Shown here piece by piece: positions 33,977 to 43,589 of a stretch of 64,000 nucleotides of DNA. Both the position numbers and the translations under genes were made by a program. Source of the stretch: Marinilabiliales bacterium (lineage in GTDB: Bacteria; Bacteroidota; Bacteroidia; Bacteroidales; SZUA-534); NCBI GenBank assembly GCA_003512955.1, contig DOTG01000026.1, positions 618,180-682,179 of the forward strand. The letters are read 5' to 3'. Numbering within the stretch: the stretch's first letter is position 1; each line of letters begins with the position of its first letter. The notes beneath the pieces are model-generated. The model saw nothing but the letters and a program-made list of their open reading frames with translations. It was not told the DNA's origin and made no database searches.

Positions 33977-36769
33977 TTAATGCGCCTCAAGCCAATTGGA
34001 ACCAAAGCCGGAATCAACGGTCAGTGGGACGCTTAAAGTGACAGCGTGTTCCATTTCCTCCTTCACCAGTTTTTGAACAACCTCCAATTCGGGTTTAAAC
34101 ACATCAAAAACCAATTCATCATGCACCTGAAGAATCATCTTTGAAATAAGTTGTTGCCCCTTCAGTTTTTTATGGATATTGATCATGGCTATTTTGATGA
34201 TGTCGGCCGCGGCTCCCTGGATGGGGGCATTGATGGCGTTCCGTTCGGCGGCTCCGCGCACGATGGCGTTGTTGGAATGGATATCGGCCAAATAGCGACG
34301 GCGGCCAAAGAGGGTTTCGGCAAATCCTTTTTCACGGACGGTTTTGATACTCCCGTCCATAAATTTTTTCACATCGGGGTAACTGGCAAAATAACTATCG
34401 ATCATGTTTTTTGCCTCGCTGCGGCTAATGCCTAAGTTTTGAGCCAGCCCGAAGGACGAAATGCCATAAATAATCCCAAAGTTGGCCCCTTTGGCAAAAC
34501 CCCGCTGCTGGCGGGTAACCTGCTCCTGCGGGATGTTAAAAATCCGTGCCGCCGTTGCTGCATGAATGTCGTGCCCCTGTTTAAAAGCTTCAATCATGTT
34601 GGCATCCTGGCTCAAGTGCGCCATCAACCGGAGTTCAATTTGTGAATAATCCGCCGCCAACAGCATATGTCCCTCATCGCTGGGGATGAACGACTTCCGG
34701 ATTTCGCGTCCGCGCTCTTCACGGATAGGAATGTTTTGCAGGTTGGGGTTGTTTGAACTCAACCGTCCCGTGGCTGTAACTGTTTGGTTGTACGAGGTGT
34801 GTATCTTGTCCGTTTTGGGATGTATCAGTTCCGGTAGCGCATCCACATACGTGGAAACCAGTTTTTTAATTCCCCTGTAATCCAATATCAGGGAAATGAT
34901 CGGATGTTTGTCTTTCAGCTTCAACAACACATCCTCTCCCGTGGCATACTGTCGGGTTTTGGTCATTTTTGCATCGCTCGAAATGGCTAAACGCTCAAAC
35001 AGAATGTCGCCCAATTGTTTGGGCGAAGCAATATTAAATTCCACACCCGCCAATTGATAAATCTGTTTTTCAATGGAGTCTGCCTCCTGGTTCAGAACAA
35101 CGGCATACTCATTTAAACTTTTTTTATCGATGCGTACCCCTTGATATTCCACGTCGGACAACACTTGAACCAACGGGATTTCAATGTCGTAAAAAAGCTG
35201 GGTCAGGTTCCATTTTGCGAGTTCCTTTTTCAGGATGGGATACAGGCGAAAGGTGATATCGGCGTCCTCGCAGGCATAATTCTTTATGGTTTCAAGCGGA
35301 ACCTGCCGCATGTTTATCTGACCTTTCCCCTTTTTTCCAATCAATTCCTCAGTGGTAATGTTTTGATAATTGAGGTAATGACGTGCCATGTCATCCAAAT
35401 TATGTCTGAAGTCGGGCTGAATCAGGTAATGGGCAATCATGGTGTCGAAAAAGGGTCCGGAAACCTCAACATCGTAGTTCTTTAACACTGAAATATCATA
35501 TTTTGTATTCTGTCCAATCTTTAATATGTTGTGGCTTTCAAAAAATGGACGAAAAGTTTCCACAATTTCTTTGGCATCGTTACTGTTTTGTGGAACAGGA
35601 ATATACCAAGCCTTATGTGAACTATTTGTAAAAGAAAAGCCTACCAATTCTGCTGAATGGATTTCAAGTGAAGTGGTCTCGGTATCGAAGCAAACTTCGG
35701 ATGAACCCAGCAATTCATTTACCAGTTTCTGCTGAAGTTCTTTGGTATCGGCCAACATATATTGAACTTTTTCTGGCTGAAAATGCTCAAAGGAGTCTTC
35801 AACGGTTGGTACAGAAGGCTCCACGGGCAAATCGAATAGTGAGCCTTGAAAAAATTCCTGTTGTTTTGCTGCCGGTTTCAGTTTTGTTTCAACTTTCCCC
35901 ATTTGTAAAACCCTTGGCAACAAGGTGCGGAATTCGAGCCTCTCAAAAAGTTCTTTTACTTTGGAGGCATTGGGTGGTTCAATAATAAACAAGCCTTCAT
36001 CAAAATCAATCGGGACCTGCGTATCAATGGTGACCAATTGTTTCGATAAAAGCACCTGATCTTTAAATGCCAACAAGTTTTCTTTCTGCTTACCTTTTAA
36101 TTCGTCGATATGCTGGTAAACCCCATCGAGGGAGCCATAATCGGAAATGAGTTTTTCTGCCCCTTTGGGGCCAATACCCGGGCATCCGGGAACATTGTCG
36201 GAACTATCACCCATTAGGCCCAGCAAATCGATCATGCTTTCAGGGGGCACCAAAAATTTCTCTTTTACTTTGGCGGCATCCCAAATTTCGACCTCATTCC
36301 CTGATCGGGCCGGCTTATAAACAAAAACCCGATCGGTAACCAATTGGGCGTAATCCTTATCGGGAGTCATCATAAACACCTCAAAACCGGCCAATGCTGC
36401 TTTGTTTGCCAAGGTCCCTATCACATCGTCGGCCTCAAAACCCTCTTTTTCGAGCACCGGGATATTCATGGCAGCAATCATTTCTTTAATGTAAGGAATG
36501 GATTGGCGCATATCTTCGGGCATTGCCTCGCGGTGGGCCTTATATTCGGGATACATTTTGTGCCGGAAAGTCTCCCCATGAGGATCGAAAACCACACCCA
36601 AATGGGTGGGTTGCTGTTTTTGAATCACTTCGAGCAGGGCGTTGGCAAAACCAAAAATAGCCGAAGTGTTTTCACCTTTCGAGTTAATCCTCGGGTTTTT
36701 TATAAACGCGTAATAGGCCCGATAAGCCAGCGCATAAGCATCGAGGAGGAAAATTGTTTTTTTAGACAT
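33977..36769 (-). CDS. polA: DNA polymerase I
   Basis: The 930-residue replication/repair polymerase has all three domains. The 5' nuclease (about residues 1-290) shows LLDAYALAYRAYYAF, FEADDVIGTLA, MTPDKDYAQLV and GIGPKGAEKLI. The 3'-5' proofreading domain (about 340-520) keeps its metal ligands in CFDTETTSLE, NLDDMARHYL and YACEDADITFRLY, so proofreading is probably active, unlike Taq polymerase. The polymerase domain has LLAADYSQIELRLMAHL (motif A), RGFAKGANFGIIYGIS (motif B) and LQVHDELVFDVF (motif C). The length matches E. coli PolA (928). A REP hairpin lies 3 bases after the stop in place of a normal terminator. Confidence 0.97.
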   Translation of the reverse strand: MSKKTIFLLDAYALAYRAYYAFIKNPRINSKGENTSAIFGFANALLEVIQKQQPTHLGVVFDPHGETFRHKMYPEYKAHREAMPEDMRQSIPYIKEMIAAMNIPVLEKEGFEADDVIGTLANKAALAGFEVFMMTPDKDYAQLVTDRVFVYKPARSGNEVEIWDAAKVKEKFLVPPESMIDLLGLMGDSSDNVPGCPGIGPKGAEKLISDYGSLDGVYQHIDELKGKQKENLLAFKDQVLLSKQLVTIDTQVPIDFDEGLFIIEPPNASKVKELFERLEFRTLLPRVLQMGKVETKLKPAAKQQEFFQGSLFDLPVEPSVPTVEDSFEHFQPEKVQYMLADTKELQQKLVNELLGSSEVCFDTETTSLEIHSAELVGFSFTNSSHKAWYIPVPQNSNDAKEIVETFRPFFESHNILKIGQNTKYDISVLKNYDVEVSGPFFDTMIAHYLIQPDFRHNLDDMARHYLNYQNITTEELIGKKGKGQINMRQVPLETIKNYACEDADITFRLYPILKKELAKWNLTQLFYDIEIPLVQVLSDVEYQGVRIDKKSLNEYAVVLNQEADSIEKQIYQLAGVEFNIASPKQLGDILFERLAISSDAKMTKTRQYATGEDVLLKLKDKHPIISLILDYRGIKKLVSTYVDALPELIHPKTDKIHTSYNQTVTATGRLSSNNPNLQNIPIREERGREIRKSFIPSDEGHMLLAADYSQIELRLMAHLSQDANMIEAFKQGHDIHAATAARIFNIPQEQVTRQQRGFAKGANFGIIYGISSFGLAQNLGISRSEAKNMIDSYFASYPDVKKFMDGSIKTVREKGFAETLFGRRRYLADIHSNNAIVRGAAERNAINAPIQGAAADIIKIAMINIHKKLKGQQLISKMILQVHDELVFDVFKPELEVVQKLVKEEMEHAVTLSVPLTVDSGFGSNWLEAH

Positions 36770-36981
36770 GTTTTTTTAAGCTAGATGAAGGGTAAATATA
36801 CTAAAAGGGAGCCTTTGTCACTTGCCTACTACAGAAAAAAGTAAATCAATTCCTGAAACTGTTCTGTCTCTTTACAATCCCTTGAAAATGATTGAAACCC
36901 CCTTTTACTGGCATGGATGGTGAATCCATAAATGGAATAATCAAAATATTTTAATGTTTTATAATTTTGATTTATTGGTTT

Positions 36982-37434
36982 TTATCTATTGTTATCGGAA
37001 GCAAACCATTCAGCAAAAGAGGTAGCTGTTTCATACAGTTTAACACTGAATAATTTGGCTTGCGCGGGCAAAAAGGATTCAATGCGTTGGGCAAAATCGG
37101 CCACTAAATTTTCACAAGTGGGCTGGTAGGGTACATAAATGGTATTTGAAAACATCTCGTGAAGCGACGCGTTGCAGCTAAGCTCCTCCTGGTTGTTGAG
37201 CACAAAGGCGTGGTCGAACACTTTAACTATCCGCTCGGTTACAATCTTCTTTAAATCGCCAAAATCAATAAGCATCCCTATTTTAGGGTCGTCGGGGGCT
37301 GTGGAAAGAGTTCCGATGACCGTAACAAAAAGCTTGTAAGAATGGCCGTGGATGTTTTTGCAGGCACCATTGTAGTTTTTCAGGGCATGCGACATTTCAA
37401 AGCTAAATTCTTTCGTAACGCGAATAATTGCCAT
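36982..37434 (-). CDS. queD: 6-carboxytetrahydropterin synthase / 6-pyruvoyl-tetrahydropterin synthase family
   Basis: A 150-residue member of the PTPS/QueD family, which makes 6-carboxytetrahydropterin on the way to queuosine. The zinc-binding histidines are in FEMSHALKNY and NIHGHSYKLFVTV, the catalytic Cys in NYNGACKNIHGH, and the closing glutamate in VKLYETATSFAEW. CENLVADFAQRI is the conserved second helix. No other queuosine gene is nearby, so the role is taken from the family. A perfect minus-strand TAnnTTTG element precedes it. The PTPS branch that makes biopterin is a less likely alternative. Confidence 0.85.
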   Translation of the reverse strand: MAIIRVTKEFSFEMSHALKNYNGACKNIHGHSYKLFVTVIGTLSTAPDDPKIGMLIDFGDLKKIVTERIVKVFDHAFVLNNQEELSCNASLHEMFSNTIYVPYQPTCENLVADFAQRIESFLPAQAKLFSVKLYETATSFAEWFASDNNR

Positions 37435-37759
37435 AAGCGGTTTTTCTTGATATTATTATGGCGCAAAATTAGCAATTAAATTTCAATGTCGTTTATCTAT
37501 AAAAAACGATTACGGCTCCTCACCCCCGCCCTCCTCCAACTTAATGAATTAAGGGAATGGAACTAAAGGCTGAAAGTAGTAACAATGAATGTTTTAATTC
37601 CCCGGTTCCATGTCTCTTTAAAAGTGCTCCGTACCAGGTAATTTTATCATATCGGCTGCTAAAATTTCCTTGGCCTACGAAGATATAATTGAATTTATCT
37701 TCAGGCGGTAAAGTTTTACTGTATCAAATGCAGATACTCATGCTATTAACGCAATGGTT
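37435..37759. other. Intergenic gap between queD and the polysaccharide locus
   Basis: It holds the queD promoter element at 37464-37471. The remaining bases show no gene, strong hairpin or riboswitch-like core that I can recognise. It separates housekeeping genes from the polysaccharide cluster. Confidence 0.45.
37464..37471 (-). promoter_or_regulatory. Bacteroidota-type -7 element for queD
   Basis: CAAAATTA on the + strand reads TAATTTTG on the minus strand, an exact TAnnTTTG and the same octamer as the cca promoter. It lies 30 bases before the queD start. Confidence 0.5.
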
Positions 37760-39097
37760 TTAGTGTAGATCCTGTTTTTGTTTTGCTTTTAAAATCTCAG
37801 CTAACTTTTGTGTCTGAATTTTGCGTGAATATTTTTCAATTCCATTTGAGTTACAAGCAATAAAACCATTTTGGGTGAATTCAGTATAAATGTCGTTTAA
37901 CACCTGTTTTAAGTGACCTTTATCTTTTACTACGATTCCGGAGTTTGTTTCTAAAATTAAATCCTGTTGTAAGTGCTGACTTTGATCTTCAAATTCTTTA
38001 ATATAATAATGTTTCTTTTTTAGAACTTGTGTTTCTTTATCCTCGATAAAACAAAGAATTATTTTCCGTTGTATAGCCAAATAATCATAAATTTTTGTTC
38101 CTAAAATAGAATAATCATTAAACAACAATAAGATGTTATTAGCAGCTAAATTATTTAACAATTGTTTATTTGACATTTTAGGATAAATACGAATTTTATC
38201 TTTTAAAGCAAAATAATCCTCTTTAATTGGATCAAGAATTTCATTTTCATTTGATATTCCATAGAAATTTAACTGTAGCAAAAAGTTGTTCACTATTAAC
38301 TCATTGCAAACTTCTAAAAACTGTTTTATAGGATGCCATTTATAAACTGTACCCATGAAGGCTATAGATAGGATCGTTTTATTTTGTGGGATTTTTCTGA
38401 TTTCATCAATCCCTTGTGGATCATAACCATTAGTAATAAATTCAAATTCTTTACCACTCTGGTTTTGAATTATTTGTGCCTTAACAAAGGATGATACCGT
38501 AAAAATAGTTTCAACATTTTTAAGGAATCTTTTTTCAAAATAAGATTGCCACATTAAAAAAAAATTAAACCCGTTACTTTTTTTGTTTTGTATCCAGGGA
38601 TCACGGTAATCTGCATACCAGGGAATATCATAATTTTGGCTTAACTGTGATGCGTATTTGAATAAAATAAATGGATCTCCTGTGGCAATAATGGCATCTA
38701 CTTTATTTTCTGAAAGGAATTTCTTTGCAGCATTGTAGATTTCAGTTTTTGGTCCGATAAAAAAGGGAAACTGAAAAAATTCATAAAACCCAGTGATTGC
38801 TTTTCGTAAAAACTTGAATCGGGAATCACCAAATTTTAACAATAACCGATTACTAATATTCGGATGATATGGGGTTTTTATCAGGGTTCCATATTCAGTC
38901 TCTTCAATCAATGTTTCTGGCAATTCTCCGGGAGCAACATAGTCTAATTGGTTTCCATATTTATTTGCCCACTGCCTAGTCACAATGATAGGGTACACAT
39001 CATAATCTTTTAAATACCTGTACCAAGAAAAAGGACGTAAAGCTCCCACAGAAACGTAAGGTGGAAAATCATAGGCTAATATTAGTACTTTTGTCAT
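37760..39097 (-). CDS. Glycosyltransferase, GT4-like
   Basis: A glycosyltransferase of the GT-B fold, about 445 residues from the start chosen at 39097 (MTKVLILAYDFPPYVSVGAL). An in-frame upstream ATG at 39139 would add 14 poorly conserved residues and overlap the divergent gene, so it is rejected. The N-terminal acceptor half shows DYRDPWIQNKK, common in this family, and the C-terminal half shows ILSIAFMGTVYKWHPIK, the usual opening of the nucleotide-sugar-binding domain. It probably adds one sugar of the surface polysaccharide. Donor and linkage are unknown. It is divergent from the next glycosyltransferase gene, with a 35-base gap. Confidence 0.82.
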   Translation of the reverse strand: MTKVLILAYDFPPYVSVGALRPFSWYRYLKDYDVYPIIVTRQWANKYGNQLDYVAPGELPETLIEETEYGTLIKTPYHPNISNRLLLKFGDSRFKFLRKAITGFYEFFQFPFFIGPKTEIYNAAKKFLSENKVDAIIATGDPFILFKYASQLSQNYDIPWYADYRDPWIQNKKSNGFNFFLMWQSYFEKRFLKNVETIFTVSSFVKAQIIQNQSGKEFEFITNGYDPQGIDEIRKIPQNKTILSIAFMGTVYKWHPIKQFLEVCNELIVNNFLLQLNFYGISNENEILDPIKEDYFALKDKIRIYPKMSNKQLLNNLAANNILLLFNDYSILGTKIYDYLAIQRKIILCFIEDKETQVLKKKHYYIKEFEDQSQHLQQDLILETNSGIVVKDKGHLKQVLNDIYTEFTQNGFIACNSNGIEKYSRKIQTQKLAEILKAKQKQDLH

Positions 39098-39132
39098 GAT
39101 TGCATATCTTAAAAAACAAATGTAGAAATTAT

Positions 39133-40356
39133 ATGGCAAAAGTGCTTTTCTTTTTTACCAGTAGCTATCCTTTTGGAACAGCTGAAACGTTTATCGAAAA
39201 TGAAATAAGATACTTATCGGAAGCTTTTGATAAAATTGTTATTGTTTCAAACGAGATGATCCAAAAACAAACCAGAATAGTTCCAGATAATATTCATCTG
39301 GAGCAAAAGCCGTACGATTTAAACAAGAAGGATAAACTTTTATCATTTATAAATTTTTTTAACCTTCTTTTTTGGGAAGAAATATACATTATTCAAAACA
39401 CTTATCGAAAGCGTATTACAATTCCTATTGTTAATACCATTTTACAAAGCCTCCAAAAATCAAGGCTTTGGAAACCATACATCACAAATCTTGTTAAAAG
39501 AAATTGCCAATCCACCGATTCTATTTATATGTATTCATATTGGAATAATGATATGTCTTTGATTTTGGCAACTTACAAAACAGCAAATAAGAATATCAAA
39601 GTTTTTTCACGGATGCATGGTTGGGATGTATATTTTGAGGCAAATGACATTAACTATTTACCTTTTCGGAGTTTCATTTTTAAAAGATTGGATCATGTTT
39701 TTAGCATTTCGGAAAAAGGGAAAATGTATTATTCAATCCTTTTCCCAAAAAAGGTATTGCCGATTACAGTCGCAAAGCTTGGTGTACCAAAACAAGAGTT
39801 AAAAATAAGGCCAAATAATCCTTGTTTTACTATTTTAAGTATCAGCAATATGATACCCATTAAGAATTTAGCCCGTTTGGTTGAAGGCCTTTCCTTATTA
39901 ACGATTGATTTTAAATGGATCCATTTAGGAGATGGAAATATTAGAAATGAAATAGAATCTTTGGCAACAAGACTCATCCAGGGAAAGTTTGATTTCAAGG
40001 GACAGTTGTTTCATGAACAAGTACAAGAATTTTTAAAGACCCAACCCATTGATTTGTTTATAAATGTAAGTAAGTCAGAAGGGATTCCTGTTTCAATCAT
40101 GGAAGTCTTTAGTTTTGGCATTCCGTGCATTGCAACAAAAGTAGGGGGAACTCCTGAAATTATTAATGAACAGAATGGTATCCTTTTATCGGAAAATCCC
40201 ACTCCTGATGAAATTTCACAATGTATAGAAGTCTTTTATCAACTTTCAAAGAAGAAAAAAGAAGAAAAAAGAATGGAGGCTTACAAAACTTGGGAAAACG
40301 ATTACAATGCAGAGAAAAACTATAACCTTTTTATTGAAAAGGTATTGGCCCTTTAA
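39133..40356 (+). CDS. Glycosyltransferase family 4 protein
   Basis: About 407 residues from MAKVLFFFTSSYPFGTAETF, a GT-B glycosyltransferase start with an AET-type motif. The C-terminal donor domain has ILSISNMIPIKNLARLVEGL, WIHLGDGN and the key NVSKSEGIPVSIMEVFSFGIP, with the E-x7-E motif of family 4. An in-frame ATG at 39100 would add 11 residues and run into the divergent gene, so 39133 is preferred. It is the only rightward gene of the polysaccharide locus and converges on the next glycosyltransferase. Substrate is unknown. Confidence 0.88.
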   Translation: MAKVLFFFTSSYPFGTAETFIENEIRYLSEAFDKIVIVSNEMIQKQTRIVPDNIHLEQKPYDLNKKDKLLSFINFFNLLFWEEIYIIQNTYRKRITIPIVNTILQSLQKSRLWKPYITNLVKRNCQSTDSIYMYSYWNNDMSLILATYKTANKNIKVFSRMHGWDVYFEANDINYLPFRSFIFKRLDHVFSISEKGKMYYSILFPKKVLPITVAKLGVPKQELKIRPNNPCFTILSISNMIPIKNLARLVEGLSLLTIDFKWIHLGDGNIRNEIESLATRLIQGKFDFKGQLFHEQVQEFLKTQPIDLFINVSKSEGIPVSIMEVFSFGIPCIATKVGGTPEIINEQNGILLSENPTPDEISQCIEVFYQLSKKKKEEKRMEAYKTWENDYNAEKNYNLFIEKVLAL

Positions 40357-40391
40357 ATGTTGATAATATGAAAAATGAAGGAATTGTTAAA

Positions 40392-41552
40392 TTAACTTAA
40401 GTTTTCCAATTCTGTTTTATAAAATTCCAATAACCGATCGGTCGATTTTACGATATCATAATTCTTCGAAAAGGTTTGTGCATATTGGGAAAAGGTCTCA
40501 AATTTTTCCTTGTTAATACAAAGTTCGATAATTTTTTCAGCGAATTTTTGGGCATTTTGTTCAAAAATCATGTACCCGTTTTTATTATCAATCATCAAAT
40601 TGCGATTTCCTTTTCCATCTAAACAAATCACGGGCAAACCCGCGGCCATTGCCTCCAGAAAGACCAGCCCGAATGGCTCGTACCATGCCGTATGCAGGTA
40701 TATGTGACTTTCCCACAAAAACACCTCTACGTTGTTTACATTGCCGTGAAAGAAAACTTCATTTCCCAATTTGTATTTATTCACAGCTTCTTGCACCTTT
40801 TTTCTATTGGCACCATCACCTAATAAATGTATCTCGAAGGGAATTTCGTATTTCTTCAGTTCATTGGCAATAGCTACAATAAAGATCTGGTTTTTTTTAT
40901 CCTGGAAACTTCCAACATTAATAAGCTTTAATATTTCACCTTTTTTATAAGGCTTCTTGTTCTTTTTAAAAAATTGATTGTAATTAAAACCATACTCAAT
41001 TAAATGAATGTTTGGATTCATAAAACCGGGCAAAACCCTTTTGTAATAATCATCGGTATGGCTTGAATTTGAAATGAATGAAGTATTGATCTTTTTGTAC
41101 TTTTTTCGAATTAAAAAACATTTTTCAAAAAAATTCAAAATCAATTCTTTGCTTATAAAAGTATTAATTGACAACTTATTCATCTGAACCATATTGTCAT
41201 GTCCATGGCAAATGTATTTTACCCCTTTTTGCAAATAAAATGCGCTTAAAAATTCAGCCAAAAATCGATGGGTGTGTATTATGTGAGGTTTGAATTCGTC
41301 AAGCAGCTTCTTATAAACAGGAAACTCGTTTTTATGAAAAAGGCGGAATTCGGTATAATGGAGCGGAACAATAGTAAAGAGACTTGTCCTTTCCTGGTAT
41401 TGATTGTTATCAAAAAGTGGCGCAATAATAAACTCGATGTTTTCCCTTTTTTGCAACTCGGTACAAAGATCTATTAAAAAGCGTTCGGCACCTCCTTTTC
41501 CAAGGTCGGTTATCAAGAATAATATCCTAAGTTTTTCAGGGTTATTTGGCAT
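40392..41552 (-). CDS. Glycosyltransferase family 4 protein
   Basis: 386 residues, GT-B fold. The N-terminus LRILFLITDLGKGGAERFLID is the typical family 4 opening. The donor domain shows LINVGSFQDKKNQIF, HLLGDGANRKKV and HTAWYEPFGLVFLEAMAAGLP, with both E-x7-E glutamates. It overlaps the epimerase-like gene by 11 bases and is the last gene of the leftward operon that begins with the flippase. It probably extends the repeat unit in the cytoplasm. The sugar is unknown. Confidence 0.9.
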   Translation of the reverse strand: MPNNPEKLRILFLITDLGKGGAERFLIDLCTELQKRENIEFIIAPLFDNNQYQERTSLFTIVPLHYTEFRLFHKNEFPVYKKLLDEFKPHIIHTHRFLAEFLSAFYLQKGVKYICHGHDNMVQMNKLSINTFISKELILNFFEKCFLIRKKYKKINTSFISNSSHTDDYYKRVLPGFMNPNIHLIEYGFNYNQFFKKNKKPYKKGEILKLINVGSFQDKKNQIFIVAIANELKKYEIPFEIHLLGDGANRKKVQEAVNKYKLGNEVFFHGNVNNVEVFLWESHIYLHTAWYEPFGLVFLEAMAAGLPVICLDGKGNRNLMIDNKNGYMIFEQNAQKFAEKIIELCINKEKFETFSQYAQTFSKNYDIVKSTDRLLEFYKTELENLS

Positions 41553-42474
41553 AAGATCGATTTTTTAAACGGTCAATACGAGGTTTTAAACGATACATGA
41601 TTTGGACAAAAAGAAAATTCAGAGGCGTTAATTGTTTTTCCCATTTCAACTGGTATTTCCTGAAAACAGGCTCATTGGTAAGTAAATAAAGAATCTCCAT
41701 TTGAGGAACATGCACGTTTTTCTGATAATAATACCGAACCAGTTCCTTTTTTAATAAATCGTAAACCGACCAATAACCGGCATCGTATTTATGTAAATTT
41801 ACCGTCAATGTTTGAATAGAACGGTCAATATCCTGTTTCACTTCTTTATTGTTGGTGACCCGGTACAAATCGTACAATCCGAAAAGGGTGTAGATGAAGC
41901 CATTTAACACCAGAGACGGTTTTGAAGATGGGTATTCTTCAAACCAAAGATTGCCTTCCGAGTCAACCCTCCGGACGCCTCCATCTTTAAAATCAACTTG
42001 GAGGAAATTATATGCTTTTAAGGAAGTTTGTAATAGATTTTCATCGTTTAAAATTTGATACATGCGTAGATAAAACGAAATTACTTCACCCTGAGCCATG
42101 GATGAAGCCCATGGTGGATGGATGTTATATTTTTGTTCATGGGTTTTGTGATACCAAACACAAATATTATTTTTCTCGGTTTTAGTTTGCTCCAAAACCG
42201 ATATGCAGTTTTTTAAGATTTGTAGAATCTTATCCTCTTTTGTCTCTAGCCATTCTGCATGCAACATAAAACCATATTGAGCAATGTTTATTGGAGAATA
42301 TACAGACTCATCTTCTAATTTAATCATGGGGACCCCTTGTTCATCGAACTTGCCACCGTAAATATTCTGGGTATAATGTATCAGGGCGGGCCTCATATTT
42401 ATATAATAGTATCCCAATTCTTTTTCCATTGAAACAGTTCCCAGAAACAGGCTTATTTTTTTGCTCTCTTGCAT
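41542..42474 (-). CDS. D-glucuronyl C5-epimerase-like protein
   Basis: The 310-residue protein matches the C-terminal (alpha/alpha-barrel) domain of glucuronyl C5-epimerases: PPWASSMAQGEVISFYLRMY, DGGVRRVDSEGNLWFEEYP, LVLNGFIYTLFGLYDLYR and the Tyr-containing YDLLKKELVRYYY. Such enzymes turn D-glucuronate into L-iduronate inside a finished polymer (heparan in animals). The bacterial form lacks the animal N-terminal beta domain. There is no signal peptide, so it may act in the cytoplasm on a precursor. It lies inside the flippase operon and overlaps the next glycosyltransferase by 11 bases. A uronate-containing glycan is suggested, but a related non-epimerase fold is possible. Confidence 0.75.
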   Translation of the reverse strand: MQESKKISLFLGTVSMEKELGYYYINMRPALIHYTQNIYGGKFDEQGVPMIKLEDESVYSPINIAQYGFMLHAEWLETKEDKILQILKNCISVLEQTKTEKNNICVWYHKTHEQKYNIHPPWASSMAQGEVISFYLRMYQILNDENLLQTSLKAYNFLQVDFKDGGVRRVDSEGNLWFEEYPSSKPSLVLNGFIYTLFGLYDLYRVTNNKEVKQDIDRSIQTLTVNLHKYDAGYWSVYDLLKKELVRYYYQKNVHVPQMEILYLLTNEPVFRKYQLKWEKQLTPLNFLFVQIMYRLKPRIDRLKNRSYAK

Positions 42475-42485
42475 AAATACAGGGG

Positions 42486-43589
42486 TTAGTGGCTAAAATC
42501 CAATGCTGTGCTGAATTTATCTTTCAATTTTAATAGTTTTTTTTCCATTATCTCATATGAAAAGATGCTTACAATCAAGCTGAGCATCAAAGATAAAACA
42601 GGACCAACAATTACCACATTTAGTGCTGTTTCATCAACATTCAATAAATCGAACATAAAAGAATGAACAAAAAAAATGCAAATGGAATGGTACAAATATA
42701 ACCCATAGGTGTACTTACCGATATTTTCAATTACCGGAATCCTTTTTAAGTTTAGGCGGCCAGAGAAACATTGGAAAACAATACTATACCCAATTAACAG
42801 GGCAATAAGCCAAATTATAAGAAAATAAAACCGATTGTTTAACCCATACTGGATAAGCGTTCCGATAAGGATTACTGAAACAATAAACCAAATAGGATTA
42901 ACAGCGACTATTTTTTTTATAAGGGCGTGGTAATAAAACGATAAATAAGCAAAAAGGGCTCCCGATGTGAGATAAATAAAACAAAACAGGGTGTGCTTAC
43001 TTGACAATTCGAAAACAGGAGCAGTTGTTATGGAAACGCCCATTAAAATGAGTATAGGGATAATAAATTTACGTTTTGGAAAAAGTAATAGAAATATCGG
43101 CCAAATTAAATAGAACTGTTCTTCAACCGATACCGACCAAGTGGGTCCTAAGCCTACACCATAAGGCAATTGATTTATTTTTATTTGATCTAAGTTGCTC
43201 AAAAAGAAAACATATTTGATTGGATTCGCGGTCTCTATATTTGGCAAACCAAGGATAAGAGTCCTTAATATTGGAAAAACAATAAAACCAAATCCAATAA
43301 CAATAAAAAACACAGGCCATATCCGTAATATCCTGCGGATATAAAAATTTTTAATGCTAAACGACGTGGGCGATTCTTGTTCTTTAAGCATTAAATAAGA
43401 TATTAAAAACCCGCTAAGAACAAAAAACACCGGAACACCAAAATTGAACAACTCCCGGAAATGATCGGCTATTTTATAAAAAGGATTGTTAATGATGGAT
43501 TCTTCCTTTGATGAAAAAGCATGTGCTAAAAATACGCCAAAAAAAGATAGCGTCCTTATACTATCTAGGTTGTCGAACCTTGTTCTCAT
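42486..43589 (-). CDS. Membrane acyltransferase, OafA/YrhL (acyltransferase 3) family
   Basis: About 367 residues with roughly ten membrane segments. The N-terminus LDSIRTLSFFGVFLAHAFSS has the conserved Arg and the catalytic-type His. FFVLSGFLISYLM and VSVEEQFYLIWPIFLL are the other hallmark motifs. Such proteins O-acetylate or otherwise acylate sugars of surface glycans across the membrane. I chose the start at 43589 because it gives an ATGA overlap with the stop of the upstream gene. A start 7 codons earlier is possible. It is the fourth gene of the leftward operon. Confidence 0.88.
   Translation of the reverse strand: MRTRFDNLDSIRTLSFFGVFLAHAFSSKEESIINNPFYKIADHFRELFNFGVPVFFVLSGFLISYLMLKEQESPTSFSIKNFYIRRILRIWPVFFIVIGFGFIVFPILRTLILGLPNIETANPIKYVFFLSNLDQIKINQLPYGVGLGPTWSVSVEEQFYLIWPIFLLLFPKRKFIIPILILMGVSITTAPVFELSSKHTLFCFIYLTSGALFAYLSFYYHALIKKIVAVNPIWFIVSVILIGTLIQYGLNNRFYFLIIWLIALLIGYSIVFQCFSGRLNLKRIPVIENIGKYTYGLYLYHSICIFFVHSFMFDLLNVDETALNVVIVGPVLSLMLSLIVSIFSYEIMEKKLLKLKDKFSTALDFSH

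Noticed and set aside
39098..39139. Upstream in-frame starts for the divergent glycosyltransferases (39139 leftward, 39100 rightward)
   Set aside because: They would make the two divergent genes overlap and add residues outside the family start. The internal ATGs at 39097 and 39133 begin with typical glycosyltransferase N-termini.
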